A stretch of DNA of 64,000 bases from Brachybacterium subflavum (GCF_009299795.1 NZ_VIGP01000002.1:124001-188000), one strand, 5' to 3'. Numbered from the stretch's first letter, positions 53,301-62,726 are shown. Notes: a model not told the origin generated them from the letters alone. Translations and numbers: made by a program.

Positions 53301-53815
53301 TCAGATGCCGAAGGGCTCCGTGTAGCCGACGACCCCATCCGGCAGGGGCCCGGCGTCGTCGAGAACCTTCACCATCAACGCGTCCGCGGGCACGTCGATG
53401 CTCAGCCGGATGCCCTGGGGGATCGCCGGCTCGAAACCGAACCGCGGGTAGTAGCCAGGATGACCGAGCACCACGACGAACGCTCGCCCTGAGCCCCCGC
53501 AGCATCGAGGAGCGCGCGGATCACGGCGGTTCCCGCACCACGGCCCTGGGCTTCAGGAAGCACCGCGCAGGGGGCGAGGCACAGGGCCGGGACGTTCCCT
53601 ATGCGGCATCTCGTCAGCAGGGCGTGGGCAACGACCTGTGAGTCCTGCGCGCACGCGACGTACGACAGTCCTGGGATCCATGCCGGATCCGTGCGAAGCC
53701 TGTCGACGAGATCGGCCTCGTCCGACGTCTCGAATGCGGACCGGTTCACCATCCGCACGGCCTCTACGTCTCCCGGCGCCTCCGGGCGGACCACCCATTC
53801 GCACTCACTTATCAC
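53301..53815 (-). pseudogene. GNAT family N-acetyltransferase, frameshifted
   Basis: The N-terminal frame (from ATG 53815) has VRPEAPGDVEAVRMVNRSAF and the acetyl-CoA motif VLPEAQGRGAGTAVIRALLD, then leaves frame at GERS. The remaining domain continues one frame over as FVVVLGHPGYYPRFGFEPA and ends TEPFGI at 53301. The span is 515 bases, one short of a multiple of three; a T missing from the CGTT at about 53479-53482 would restore GERFVVVLGHPGYYPRFGF, the family pattern. It is either a pseudogene or a sequencing error. Confidence 0.85.
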
Positions 53816-54014
53816 CCGGCGACCCTACCCGTCGGACAGCTCACAGCAGTGAGCTCCCGCAGGAGCCCGGCTCGCTCTCACCCCTGGGCGGCCCCGGTCC
53901 CCGCGGAACCCCGGTGAGCGCATGGAAGCGCACGGGCCACAGCACTCCGACGCCGCCCGGACGCATCGATGCACGCCATGTATGCACCCTCAGGTCGGTC
54001 CCACGCCGCACGGA

Positions 54015-54054
54015 AACGGCCCCTCCCCAGCAACGTGGCGGGTAAGGGGCCGTT
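54015..54054 (-). terminator. Terminator downstream of tRNA-Thr
   Basis: AACGGCCCCT pairs with AGGGGCCGTT across a 20-base loop, starting seven bases beyond the tRNA 3' end. Confidence 0.65.
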
Positions 54055-54060
54055 CTCGTG

Positions 54061-54133
54061 AGCCGCCTGCCGGAATCGAACCGGCGACCTATTCATTACG
54101 AGTGAATCGCTCTACCGACTGAGCTAAGGCGGC
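54061..54133 (-). tRNA. tRNA-Thr (anticodon CGT)
   Basis: The minus strand folds into a cloverleaf with acceptor GCCGCCT/AGGCGGC, D-arm GCTCAGTCGGTAGAGC, anticodon loop CTCGTAA and T-arm CGGTTCGATTCCG. The discriminator is T and CCA is not encoded. Confidence 0.97.
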
Positions 54134-54277
54134 GTGTCTGCAGCGCACTGCGGACCCGGCTACTCTACGAGAACTCCACCGGGAGGTGCAAAGCGGAGCG
54201 GTGAGCGACGCACCACACTGCCGTCTCGCGCTCGTCCACCGTCAGCATGTCAGACCTCGTCAGCAGATCAAGCCTCG

Positions 54278-55951
54278 TCAGCAGGTCAGCCCCTTCTCCG
54301 GCGAGGTGCCGTCCACGAGGTAGGCGTCCACGGCGTCCTCGACGCAGCCGCCGCTGCGGCCGTAGGCGGTGTGGCCGTCGCCGTCGAAGGTGATGAGCGT
54401 CGAGTTGTCTAGCTGGGAGTCGAGGCTCTTCGCCCACGCGTACGGGGTCGCCGGGTCGCGGGTCGTGCCGATCACGACGATCTGGTCGCTCCCCTTCGCG
54501 TGGACCTCGGCGGGCTCGCGCAGCGGCTTGACGGGCCAGGTGTCGCACATGGCCTGCGAGTAGTCGGTCATCCCCGCGGCCGGGTACTCCTTCAGCAGCC
54601 GGGCGCTCTCCTGCTTCTGCCAGTCCAGGGAGGCGACGCCGGGGTGGTCCAGGCAGTTCACGGCGTTGATCGCGTACAGGTCGTTGCCCTTGTAGCTGCC
54701 GTCGTCCTGGCGGCCGGCGGAGAGGTCGGCGAGCGCGAGCAGTGTGGAGCCGTCGCCGTCGGACGCGTCGCTGAGCGCCTGCACGCCCAGGCTCCAGTAT
54801 TCGTCGCTGTACATCATCATCTGCACGCCGGCGGTCGCGAGCGCACCGGTGAGCGGACGGTCGGGGTCCTTGGTGCTGATCGGGTCGTCGGAGATGGAGT
54901 CGAGGAGGGCGGTGAGCTCCTTCGTGGCCTCCTCGGGCGTGGAGCCCGTGAGCGGGCAGTCCTCGCGCTCGATGCAGAACTTCGCGAACTGCTCGGTGGC
55001 CTGCTGGAAGCCTTTCGCCTGGCCCTCGACGATCTGGTCGCCGGTGAGGCTCGGATCCATGACGCCGTCGAGCACGAAGCGGCCCACGCGGTCCGGGTAG
55101 AGGTCGGCGTAGGTCGCGCCGAGGTACGTGCCGTAGGAGAAGCCCAGGTAGTTCAGGGAGTCGTCGCCCACCGCCGAGCGCAGCACGTCCATGTCCCGCG
55201 CGGCGGAGTACGTGTCGAGATAGGGCAGCAGGTCGCCGGAGCTCTTCTCGCAGGCGTCGGAGATCTTCTGCATCCAGTCCAGGGACTTCGTCAGCCCCTC
55301 CGGGGTGCCGCCGTCGTAGGTGTCCGCCCGGTACTCGTCGGTCTGCGAGTCGTCGAGGCATTCGATGCCCTCGGAGCGGGACACGCCCCGGGGGTCGAAG
55401 CTGATGAGGTCGAAGTTCTCCCGGACCTTCTGGCTGAACAGGTAGTCGCCGCTCTGGGCGAGGAAGTCGACGCCGGACCCTCCGGGGCCGCCCGGGTTCG
55501 TCAGCAGCGACCCCTTCGCCTCGCCGGTCGCCGGCAGGCGCACGAGCGAGATCTCGACGTCGCCCGCGCTCGGGTCGTCCCAGGCCTTGGGGACCTTCAC
55601 GGTGGTGCACTGCAGGCCCTGCACGGCGGCCTCGTCGAGCACGTCCTGCCCGCAGCCCTCCCAGACGGCGTCCTGGTCGTAGAAGTCCGCGTAGGCGGAA
55701 TCCTGCGCGGGGTCCGACGGCAGGTCCTGCGCGTGAGAGGTGCCGAGCTCGGCGAGCGCCGTGGTCGAGCCGTCGTCGCCGCCCGTCCCCGAGCCGCCGT
55801 CGCTCGCGGACTCCGCGTCGGAGCCGCCGGAGCGCCCGTCGGCGCCGTCCGCTCCCCCGTCCAGCAGGCTGCACCCGGAGACCAGGAGGGCGGTCGCGGC
55901 GGCGCCGGCGAGGACGCGCAGGGCGCCTCGGCGCGATCGGGTGCGCTGCAT
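54278..55951 (-). CDS. Alpha/beta hydrolase, TAP-like exopeptidase lipoprotein
   Basis: A 557-residue exported enzyme. The signal ends in the lipobox LLVSGC, followed by a Gly/Ser/Asp-rich linker. The hydrolase core has LLTNPGGPGGSG (oxyanion loop), the nucleophile in LGFSYGTYLGA, and a C-terminal TAP-like domain with the Asp in TTRDPATPY and His in DGDGHTAYGRSGGCVE. It resembles Streptomyces tripeptidyl aminopeptidases. AGGAG lies seven bases upstream of the ATG. It is probably a surface-bound peptidase for nutrition. Confidence 0.92.
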   Translation of the reverse strand: MQRTRSRRGALRVLAGAAATALLVSGCSLLDGGADGADGRSGGSDAESASDGGSGTGGDDGSTTALAELGTSHAQDLPSDPAQDSAYADFYDQDAVWEGCGQDVLDEAAVQGLQCTTVKVPKAWDDPSAGDVEISLVRLPATGEAKGSLLTNPGGPGGSGVDFLAQSGDYLFSQKVRENFDLISFDPRGVSRSEGIECLDDSQTDEYRADTYDGGTPEGLTKSLDWMQKISDACEKSSGDLLPYLDTYSAARDMDVLRSAVGDDSLNYLGFSYGTYLGATYADLYPDRVGRFVLDGVMDPSLTGDQIVEGQAKGFQQATEQFAKFCIEREDCPLTGSTPEEATKELTALLDSISDDPISTKDPDRPLTGALATAGVQMMMYSDEYWSLGVQALSDASDGDGSTLLALADLSAGRQDDGSYKGNDLYAINAVNCLDHPGVASLDWQKQESARLLKEYPAAGMTDYSQAMCDTWPVKPLREPAEVHAKGSDQIVVIGTTRDPATPYAWAKSLDSQLDNSTLITFDGDGHTAYGRSGGCVEDAVDAYLVDGTSPEKGLTC

Positions 55952-56080
55952 GGGGAAGCTCCTGGGGTGGGGTGCGGGGTGCCCGCCCATCCTAGGGGCG
56001 GGCGCTCTCGGCGGCCCGCTCAGGCGGGGCCGTCGGCCGGTCCTTCGGCAGGTGCGTCGCAAGGTCCGACGGCCGGTCCG

Positions 56081-56878
56081 TCAGCCGATCTCCCGACGCG
56101 CCCAGCGCACGGCCCCGGCGACCAGCGGGATGAGGATGAGCAGCACGATCGCGCCGATCGCCGAGACCCGCACGTCGCCGGCGGCGAGGGAGTCCGCGGC
56201 GCTCGTGAGGTCGACGTAGCGCATCACGTCCGCGACGGTCTCGGAGCCGAGGGCCCCGACCATCGTGGTGGCGACGTTGACGACGAAGGGCAGCACGACG
56301 GCGATGACCATCGCCAGCGCGGTGCCCTGCAGCAGCGCGGCGCAGGCGACGGCGAACAGGGTGCCCAGCAGCAGCTCGAGGCCGGTGCTGCGCAGGATCT
56401 CGCCGACGTTCTCGTAGGAGGCCCCGGCGCCCGAGATCGCGCCGACGAGGGCCGCGAGTCCGATGGCGACCCCGAAGGACACCGCCGTCACCACGAGGGC
56501 GATGATGAGCGCCGCAGCGATCTTGGACGCCAGCACGCCGGTGCGGCGCGGGCGCAGCAGGAAGGTCTGCTGGATCGCGCCGGGCCTCTCCCCCACCAGC
56601 GTGAGCACGGTGAGCACGGGCAGGACGACGGCCAGGACCAGGGCGACGGCGATGATCGCGCCGTAGACGATCACCGGGGAGTCCTCGAGGATCAGCGGCT
56701 GCAGTGCGGTCGAGAGCACGGCCATGCCGAGCAGGGCGACGGCGCTGACGGCGAGCAGGATGCGCATCGCGAGGGTGTCGAGCACCTGTCGCAGGTCGAG
56801 CAGCGGGCGGAAGGTGCCGGGGCCGGAGGCGCCGGCGGAGGTGCCGGCGGCGGCGAGCGCAGGGGATGCGGTGGTCAT
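56081..56878 (-). CDS. ABC transporter permease
   Basis: A 265-residue protein with six membrane segments of the ABC-2 type: ILLAVSAVALLGMAVL, IIAVALVLAVVLPVLTVLTL, then IIALVVTAVSFGVAIGLAALV and three more. It starts two bases after the ATPase gene. The pair could export an antimicrobial, lipid or peptide, or act as resistance. The substrate is not deducible. Confidence 0.88.
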   Translation of the reverse strand: MTTASPALAAAGTSAGASGPGTFRPLLDLRQVLDTLAMRILLAVSAVALLGMAVLSTALQPLILEDSPVIVYGAIIAVALVLAVVLPVLTVLTLVGERPGAIQQTFLLRPRRTGVLASKIAAALIIALVVTAVSFGVAIGLAALVGAISGAGASYENVGEILRSTGLELLLGTLFAVACAALLQGTALAMVIAVVLPFVVNVATTMVGALGSETVADVMRYVDLTSAADSLAAGDVRVSAIGAIVLLILIPLVAGAVRWARREIG

Positions 56879-56880
56879 GA

Positions 56881-57894
56881 TCAGGCCTCCTGGGAGGTGG
56901 TCGGTGCGGCGGCTGCGGCCGTCGTCGGAGCGGGGCGCGGCGCCTGGCCGTCCTCGGTGAGGGAGAAGAAGACGTCCTCGAGGGAGCCGTCGCTCAGGCG
57001 CTGCAGCTCGGTGAGGACGAGGCTGTGCTCGAGGGCCAGATGGCCGACGTCGGCCGGCTCGAGGGCGAGGGTGAAGGAGCCGTCGCTGCCGCGGGTCGCG
57101 CCGACGCCGCTGGCCTCGACCGCGCGGCGCAGGGCCTCGGGGTCGAGGGCCGCGACACGGGTGCCGCCCTGGGCGGTGACGTCCTCGAGGCTGCCCTCGG
57201 CGACGAGCCGGCCGTGGGCGATCATGGCGACGCGGTCCACGGTGGCCTGCACCTCGGCGAGCTGGTGGCTCGAGAGCAGCACGGTGCCGCCGGCGTCGGC
57301 GAAGGAGCGCAGGAGCCGGCGCATCCAGCGGATGCCCTCGGGGTCCAGGCCGTTCGCGGGCTCATCGAGGATGAGCGCGGCGGGGTCGCCGATGAGGGCG
57401 ACGCCGATGCCGAGCCGCTGCCGCATGCCGTAGGAGTACCCGCGCACGCGCTTGCGACCGGCCCCGGCCAGGCCCACCATCTCCAGGACCTCGTCGGCGC
57501 GGGAGGCGGGCATGCCGCAGGTGCGGGCCGCCAGGCGCAGGGTCTCCAGGCCCGTACGGCCGGGATGCAGGGTGCGGGCATCGAGCATGACGCCGATGAC
57601 GCGGCCGGGCTGCGGGATCGTGCGGAAGGGCATGCCGCCCACGAGCGCCGTGCCCGCGTCGGCCTCGGCGAGACCGGTGAGGATCCGCAGGGTCGTGGAC
57701 TTCCCGGCGCCGTTGGGGCCGAGGAAGCCGGTCACCGTGCCGGGTTCGCACAGCAGGTCGAGCCCGTCGACGGCCGTCTGCTCTCCGTAGGTCTTGCGCA
57801 GGGACTCGATGCGCAGGTCGACGCTCGCGTCGCTCCGACGGGTCCCTGCGGACTCGGTGCCGCGAGCCTCGGTGGGGGTGCTGGTGGTGGTCAT
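56881..57894 (-). CDS. ABC transporter ATP-binding protein
   Basis: A 337-residue protein with Walker A GPNGAGKS, Q-loop region, signature YSYGMRQRLG, Walker B LILDEPANGLDP and switch His in LLSSHQLAEV. This matches the BcrA/DrrA-type subfamily of multidrug and bacitracin exporters. It is cotranscribed with the permease, and diverges from a kinase/regulator pair, an arrangement typical of stimulus-induced exporters. The start at 57894 has GGTGGAG upstream. Confidence 0.93.
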   Translation of the reverse strand: MTTTSTPTEARGTESAGTRRSDASVDLRIESLRKTYGEQTAVDGLDLLCEPGTVTGFLGPNGAGKSTTLRILTGLAEADAGTALVGGMPFRTIPQPGRVIGVMLDARTLHPGRTGLETLRLAARTCGMPASRADEVLEMVGLAGAGRKRVRGYSYGMRQRLGIGVALIGDPAALILDEPANGLDPEGIRWMRRLLRSFADAGGTVLLSSHQLAEVQATVDRVAMIAHGRLVAEGSLEDVTAQGGTRVAALDPEALRRAVEASGVGATRGSDGSFTLALEPADVGHLALEHSLVLTELQRLSDGSLEDVFFSLTEDGQAPRPAPTTAAAAAPTTSQEA

Positions 57895-58045
57895 GGCTCC
57901 ACCCTGTCGGGCGGCGGAAGGGGGCGGATCCTCCCGCGGGTCCGCCGGTGCCCGACTTTGGTCGTCTCGCACTGCCGTGCGGAGTAGGCCGAAGGTACGG
58001 CGGGCGGCGACGGGCGGCCGAGGCGTCGACGCCGTCCTCGCTGGC

Positions 58046-58072
58046 TACAGTGGCCCGATGGAGGAGTGCTGA
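58046..58072 (+). promoter_or_regulatory. Leaderless mini-ORF in front of kinase gene
   Basis: TACAGT (58046-58051) lies six bases before an ATG that opens a four-codon frame, ATG GAG GAG TGC TGA (58058-58072). Its stop overlaps the kinase ATG (58072). The GGAGGAG inside also serves as the kinase's ribosome-binding site, so the mini-ORF may couple or tune translation. Confidence 0.45.
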
Positions 58073-59268
58073 TGACGCGGCGGAGAGCGCACGAGCTTCG
58101 CGCCGCGCGCGAGGGACGGGCCGAGGGACGCGATCCCGCCGGCGCCGGGTGGGTGGAACGCGCCTGGGTCGATGTCGCGCTCGTCGTCGCCGTGCTCGCC
58201 GAGGGGGTCGCGCGCCCCGTCTGGCACGTGCCCTTCAGCCACGGCGACGACCCGGTCGCGATCGGGGTCGGCGTCCTCGCGGGGCTCACGCTGCTGGCGC
58301 GGCGCCGCACCTGGCGCTGGCTGCTGCCGCTCGTGCTCGTGGTCAACGTGCTGGGCGCCTCGCAGGTGGTGCTCGCGATCGCCTCCTTCGCGCTCGCCGG
58401 GCGCCTGCGGGGACGCTGGCAGCCGCTCGGGGCGATGGCCCTCGCGGTCCTCACGGGAGTGCTCCCGCACCTCGCGATCCCGCTGCGGCCCTCGGTGGCA
58501 GGCGCGCTGGTGAGCGGCCTGGTCGCGGCTATCGCGGCGGTCGCCGGGATGTACATGCGGGCCCGCGCCGACCTGCTCGCGGAGCTCACGGCCCGAGCGG
58601 AGGAGGCCGAGCATCGCAGGTCGACGGCCGAGCAGGACGCACGGCGGGCCGAGCGCACGCGCATCGCCCGGGAGATGCACGACATCGTCGCCCACAAGAT
58701 CTCGCTGGTCGCGCTGCAGGCCGGCGCGCTCGAGGTGAACCAGAACCTCGAGCGCGAGGAGGTCTCGCGCTCGGCCGGGCTGATCCGCCAGACTGCGGCC
58801 GACGCCCTCTCCGAACTGCGCGAGGTGCTCGGCGTGCTGCGCGGCGAGGAGGAGGCGGCGCCTCTGAACCCCCAGCCCACCTGGGAGGACGTGCGGCGCC
58901 TGGTGACCTCGACGAAGGAGGCCGGGGTGCAGGTCGAGCTGTTCGACTTCATCGACGACCCGGTCCCCGACGCCCTCGCGCGCACCGCCTACCGGGTGGT
59001 GCAGGAGGGGCTGACGAACATCCACAAGCACGCCCGGCACACGCGGGCGAGGATCGCGCTGATCGGCGAGCCGGGCGACGACCTGCTGATCGAGATCAGT
59101 AATGTGCTCCCGAAGGGGTTCACGACGGATCTGCCCGGGGCGCGGATGGGTCTCTCGGGCATCGAGACGCGGGTGACGCATGCCGGCGGCACGATCACGT
59201 CGGGCCCCACGGACGACGGACGTTTCGAGGTGAAGGCGGTGATCCCGTGGCCGATTCCGCAGGGGTGA
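58072..59268 (+). CDS. Two-component sensor histidine kinase (HisKA_3)
   Basis: A 398-residue kinase with four membrane segments (about residues 35-160), phospho-acceptor RTRIAREMHDIVAHKISLVALQAGAL and ATPase motifs VVQEGLTNIHKHARH and GARMGLSGIETRV. The family is the DesK/LiaS-like group. It is divergent from the ABC exporter genes and paired with the response regulator; GTG 58066 is an alternative start. Confidence 0.92.
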   Translation: MTRRRAHELRAAREGRAEGRDPAGAGWVERAWVDVALVVAVLAEGVARPVWHVPFSHGDDPVAIGVGVLAGLTLLARRRTWRWLLPLVLVVNVLGASQVVLAIASFALAGRLRGRWQPLGAMALAVLTGVLPHLAIPLRPSVAGALVSGLVAAIAAVAGMYMRARADLLAELTARAEEAEHRRSTAEQDARRAERTRIAREMHDIVAHKISLVALQAGALEVNQNLEREEVSRSAGLIRQTAADALSELREVLGVLRGEEEAAPLNPQPTWEDVRRLVTSTKEAGVQVELFDFIDDPVPDALARTAYRVVQEGLTNIHKHARHTRARIALIGEPGDDLLIEISNVLPKGFTTDLPGARMGLSGIETRVTHAGGTITSGPTDDGRFEVKAVIPWPIPQG

Positions 59269-59957
59269 ACGAGAGCCCGGCGAGCACCGGGGTGAAGAGG
59301 ATCGCCCTGGTCGACGACGACTCGCTGGTGCGGGCCGGGCTCGCGATGATCCTGGGCGCGGATCCGGGCATCGAGGTCGTCGGCGAGGGGTCCGACGGCA
59401 CTCAGGCGGTGACGCTCGTGCAGAAGCACCGCCCCGACGTGCTGCTGATGGACGTGAGGATGCCCGGGATGGACGGCATCGCGGCGACCCGCGCGGTGTG
59501 CGCGCAGTCGGAGCCGCCGAAGATCATCATGCTCACGACCTTCGACATGGACGAGTACGTCTTCGAGGCCCTCGAGGCCGGGGCCAGCGGGTTCCTGCTC
59601 AAGGACACTCCCCCGCAGGACCTGATCCGCGCCGTGCACGTGGTCGCCCAGGGGGACGCGATGCTCGCTCCCACCGTCACCCGGCGCATGCTCTCGCACT
59701 TCTCGCAGTCCAACCCCGGGTCGCGCAGCGCCGACCATGCGGGCCTGGATCAGCTCACCGAGCGCGAGACGGAGGTGCTGGGGTCCGTCGGCGCCGGACT
59801 GTCCAACGCGCAGATCGGCGAGCGCCTGTTCATGAGCGAGGCCACCGTGAAGGCCCACGTCTCGAAGATCTTCGCGAAGCTCGACTGCTCGAACCGCGTG
59901 CAGATCGCGATCATCGCCCACGAGGCCGGGCTGAGCGACGGGCTCGACGCCGACTGA
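59247..59957 (+). CDS. NarL/LuxR-family response regulator
   Basis: A 236-residue regulator with ALVDDDSLVRAGLAMIL, phospho-acceptor in VLLMDVRMPGMDG, FLLKDTPPQ and HTH LTERETEVLGSVGAGLSNAQIGERLFMSEATVKAHVSKIF. It overlaps the kinase gene; the GTG at 59247 or the GTG at 59265, which overlaps the kinase stop (GTGA), may be the start. The divergent ABC operon is the likely target. Confidence 0.92.
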   Translation: MADSAGVNESPASTGVKRIALVDDDSLVRAGLAMILGADPGIEVVGEGSDGTQAVTLVQKHRPDVLLMDVRMPGMDGIAATRAVCAQSEPPKIIMLTTFDMDEYVFEALEAGASGFLLKDTPPQDLIRAVHVVAQGDAMLAPTVTRRMLSHFSQSNPGSRSADHAGLDQLTERETEVLGSVGAGLSNAQIGERLFMSEATVKAHVSKIFAKLDCSNRVQIAIIAHEAGLSDGLDAD

Positions 59958-59969
59958 GAGCGGCCGGCC

Positions 59970-60022
59970 GGGCACGGCCGGCCGAGCGCGGCCGCCTGGG
60001 CACGGCCGACCGAGCGCGGCCG
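59970..60022 (+). repeat. Two-copy 28-bp tandem repeat
   Basis: GGGCACGGCCGGCCGAGCGC begins at 59970 and recurs with one change at 59998. It lies between the convergent response regulator and zincin-like genes and has no coding role. Confidence 0.6.
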
Positions 60023-60044
60023 GCGGGCCGGCGGCCTTGGCCGC

Positions 60045-60416
60045 TCAGCCCCAGCCGAGCTCGTGCAGGCGCGACTCGGAGAGACCGAAGAGGTGGCCGA
60101 GCTCGTGGAGCACGGTCACCCGGATCTCGGCGACGAGCGCCTCGCGGCTCGCGCTCACCCGCTGCAGGGGCCCGCGGAAGATGAGGATCCGGTCGGGCTC
60201 GATGTAGCTGTCGAAGACGCTGCGCTGGTCCAGCGGGATGCCGTGGTAGATGCCCAGCAGCTCGGTCGCCTGGTGGCCGTCGCGCGCGGGATCGGGCTCC
60301 TCCTCGATGAGGATCACGACGTTCGACTCGGCGATCAGGCGCGCGGTCTCGTCGGGGAGCGAGTCCAGGGCATCGTCGACGGCCTCCTCGAAGTCCTCGC
60401 GGGTGATGGCGATCAT
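60045..60416 (-). CDS. Metallopeptidase family protein (zincin-like, DUF1025)
   Basis: A 123-residue protein ending in TVLHELGHLFGLSESRLHELGWG, where HELGH-X2-(F)G is the zinc site, preceded by a conserved region ESNVVILIEEEPDP and ELLGIYHGIPL. This is the minimal zincin family of unknown substrate, common in actinobacteria. Its ATG overlaps the upstream stop (ATGA). Confidence 0.92.
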   Translation of the reverse strand: MIAITREDFEEAVDDALDSLPDETARLIAESNVVILIEEEPDPARDGHQATELLGIYHGIPLDQRSVFDSYIEPDRILIFRGPLQRVSASREALVAEIRVTVLHELGHLFGLSESRLHELGWG

Positions 60417-61174
60417 GCGCTCATCGAACCACGGGCGCCTGCATCCGCCCCGTCGGTCCCCTCGTCGTCGGTCCCCGTGCCGCCCTGCTCCGCGAGCGCG
60501 GCGAGGACCTCCCGCCCGCGCTCGGTGCGGGGGAACTCCTCGACGATGCGCGCGAGCTCCTCCCGGTCGACGGCCGCGCCGAAGGCGCCGGCGAAGGGCT
60601 GCAGGCGCACGCCGCTGCGCAGGTCGCCGATCACGAGCGGGTCGAAGCCGAGGGCGTCGACGATCCGGGCCGCGCGCCCGGCGTCGGCCGGAGCCCCGGC
60701 GATCGCGACCGCGAGGCGCTCGGGATCGCCGGCGGGCCGCGCCCGCTCGTCGAGGTCGTGGTAGCCCATGTGGTTCAGGGCCTTCACCACGTGCGCGGCC
60801 GCCAGGTGCTCCTGGACGAGCTCGCTCGTGGAGGCGGCCGGCCCGCCGAGCTCCTCGCTGCGGCCGTCGGTCTCCCACCAGTGGTTCATCGCATCGATCA
60901 CGAGCTTCCCCGCGAGCGCCTCGACGGGCAGCTCCCGGAAGCGTCCGAGCGGCAGCGCGAGGATCACCGCGTCGGCGTCCCGGGACGCCTCGAGCGCGCT
61001 CACGGCGCGGGCGCCCCGCGCGAGCACCGAGATGATCAGCTCGATGGCCGACGGGTCGGCGCTGCCGGCGATGAGCACGCGGTACCCGGCCGCGAGCGCC
61101 CTCCGCGCGAGCACGGTGCCGACCTTGCCCGCGCCGAGGATGCCGATCGTGCGGATCTCGGCCTCGGTGCTCAC
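60413..61174 (-). CDS. NADP oxidoreductase, F420-dependent-reductase-like
   Basis: A 253-residue protein of the NADPH:F420 oxidoreductase fold: TIGILGAGKVGTVLARRALAAGYRVLIAGS at the N-terminus, ALPLGRFRELPVEALAGKLVIDAMNHWW and VKALNHMGYHDL. Cofactor F420 use is not assured, since close relatives act without it. The GTG overlaps the LLM gene's stop, and the downstream zincin overlaps in turn, making a three-gene operon. Confidence 0.85.
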   Translation of the reverse strand: MSTEAEIRTIGILGAGKVGTVLARRALAAGYRVLIAGSADPSAIELIISVLARGARAVSALEASRDADAVILALPLGRFRELPVEALAGKLVIDAMNHWWETDGRSEELGGPAASTSELVQEHLAAAHVVKALNHMGYHDLDERARPAGDPERLAVAIAGAPADAGRAARIVDALGFDPLVIGDLRSGVRLQPFAGAFGAAVDREELARIVEEFPRTERGREVLAALAEQGGTGTDDEGTDGADAGARGSMSA

Positions 61175-62292
61175 GCCGCGTCCCCGCTGGACCCGTCGTC
61201 CCCGTGGGTGCCGCGGGCCCCGTCGTCCCCGCTGGACCCGTCGTCCCCGCTCTCGCCGAGCATCTCGCGGACCAGGGGCACGACCTGCGTGCCGTAGAGC
61301 TCGACGGCCTGACGGCGCAGGGAGGCGAGGTTCGGGCCGGCGGTGTAGATGAAGTCGAAGCGCTGCACGTCCAGGGCGCGGATGTTCCGCACCATCTTCT
61401 CCGCGACGGTGCGCGGCGACCCGACGTACAGCGCGCCGTGCTCGACCTCCTGCAGGAAGTGCTCCTCGGTCATGGGCGGCCACCCGCGCTCGGCGCCGAG
61501 GCGGCGCATGTGGGCGGCGTAGGCCGGGAAGTACTCCTCGAGCGCCTGCTCGTCGGTCGCGGCGATGTGCCCGTGGGAGTGCATGCCGACCTGCTGGCGG
61601 GGCACGCCGAGCTGATCGGCCGCGCGGTGGAACAGATCCACGTACGGCGCGAAGCGCTGGGGCTCCCCGCCGATGATCGCGAGCATCAGCGGCAGGCCGT
61701 GCGCGGCCGCGCGCACCACCGACTGCGGGGAGCCGCCCACGCCGATCCAGGTGGGGATGCCTCCCTCGTGCGCGGTGCGCGGGTAGACCTGCGCGTCCTC
61801 CAGCCCGGGGCGGGTGGTGCCCGACCAGGTGACGGGCTGCTCCTTCATGAGCTCGGTCCACAGGCCCAGCTTCTCCTCGAAGAGCACGTCGTAGTCCTCG
61901 AGGGAGAAGCCGAACAGCGGGAAGGACTCGGTGAAGGAGCCGCGTCCCAGGATCACCTCGGCGCGACCGCCGGAGAGCGCGTCGACGGTCGCGAAGCGCT
62001 GGTAGGCGCGCACCGGGTCGTCGGAGCTGAGCACCGTGACGGCGCTCGAGAGACGGATGCGCTCGGTGCGGGTGGCGATCCCGGCGAGCAGGGTCTCCGG
62101 GGTGGAGATCGCATAGTCGTCGCGGTGGTGCTCGCCGACGGCGAAGATGTCGATCCCCGCCTGATCCGCGATCACGCCCTCCTCGAACACGCTGCGCAGC
62201 GCCTCGGCGTCGCTCACGCGCGCGCCCTTCCCGTCGACCATGACGTCGCCGAAGGTGTCGACCCCGAGCGTGATCCGATCCGTGCTGTCCAT
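61171..62292 (-). CDS. LLM class flavin-dependent oxidoreductase
   Basis: A 373-residue luciferase-like monooxygenase fold enzyme: VGEHHRDDYAISTPETLLAGIATRTERIRLSSAVTVLS, RAEVILGRGSFTESFPLFG and the C-terminal GSPRTVAEKMV. The last 30 residues are Gly/Asp/Ser-rich repeats (SGDDGSSGDDG). It uses FMN or F420; the neighbour resembling an F420:NADP reductase would suit either. GGGAGAG lies upstream of the ATG. Confidence 0.92.
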   Translation of the reverse strand: MDSTDRITLGVDTFGDVMVDGKGARVSDAEALRSVFEEGVIADQAGIDIFAVGEHHRDDYAISTPETLLAGIATRTERIRLSSAVTVLSSDDPVRAYQRFATVDALSGGRAEVILGRGSFTESFPLFGFSLEDYDVLFEEKLGLWTELMKEQPVTWSGTTRPGLEDAQVYPRTAHEGGIPTWIGVGGSPQSVVRAAAHGLPLMLAIIGGEPQRFAPYVDLFHRAADQLGVPRQQVGMHSHGHIAATDEQALEEYFPAYAAHMRRLGAERGWPPMTEEHFLQEVEHGALYVGSPRTVAEKMVRNIRALDVQRFDFIYTAGPNLASLRRQAVELYGTQVVPLVREMLGESGDDGSSGDDGARGTHGDDGSSGDAA

Positions 62293-62499
62293 CTGCGGCT
62301 CTCCCTGTTCCGCGGCCTGCGCGCGGATCTGGCGCGCACGCCGCTCGTGCGTGATGGGGCCACTCTCCCGCCGACTTGTTGATTCGTCAACTATTCATCG
62401 CTGCAGGCGGAACCTCCCCGACGCCCCGATGTCACGTGCGCCGCATCGCACGCGAACCCGCTCGCGGGGCTGCCGCGGGGATCGGTATGCTTCCCCCGG

Positions 62500-62572
62500 G
62501 CCCCCATCGTCTAGCGGCCCAGGACACTGGCCTTTCACGCCGGCGACACGGGTTCGAATCCCGTTGGGGGTA
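62500..62572 (+). tRNA. tRNA-Glu (anticodon TTC)
   Basis: Cloverleaf with acceptor GCCCCCA/TGGGGGT, D-arm containing GTCTAGCGGCC, anticodon loop CTTTCAC and T-arm GGGTTCGAATCCC. CCA is not encoded. Confidence 0.97.
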
Positions 62573-62726
62573 CGACTGGATGACTCCGGATCCGGGGTCG
62601 GGACCGCCGCCGCGAGCACCGGGAACGGGCACTGCGAGGTGTTTCACAGGCCGAGTGGTCGAGGGGCCCGAAAAGGTCCGGTAGAGTTATCCAGGTCGGA
62701 AACGCGAGAGCGCGGACGACGAGAAT

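Noticed and set aside
54500..57433. A 977-codon plus-strand open frame across three minus-strand genes
   Set aside because: It spans the hydrolase, permease and ATPase genes in antisense with low-complexity composition and no ribosome-binding site.
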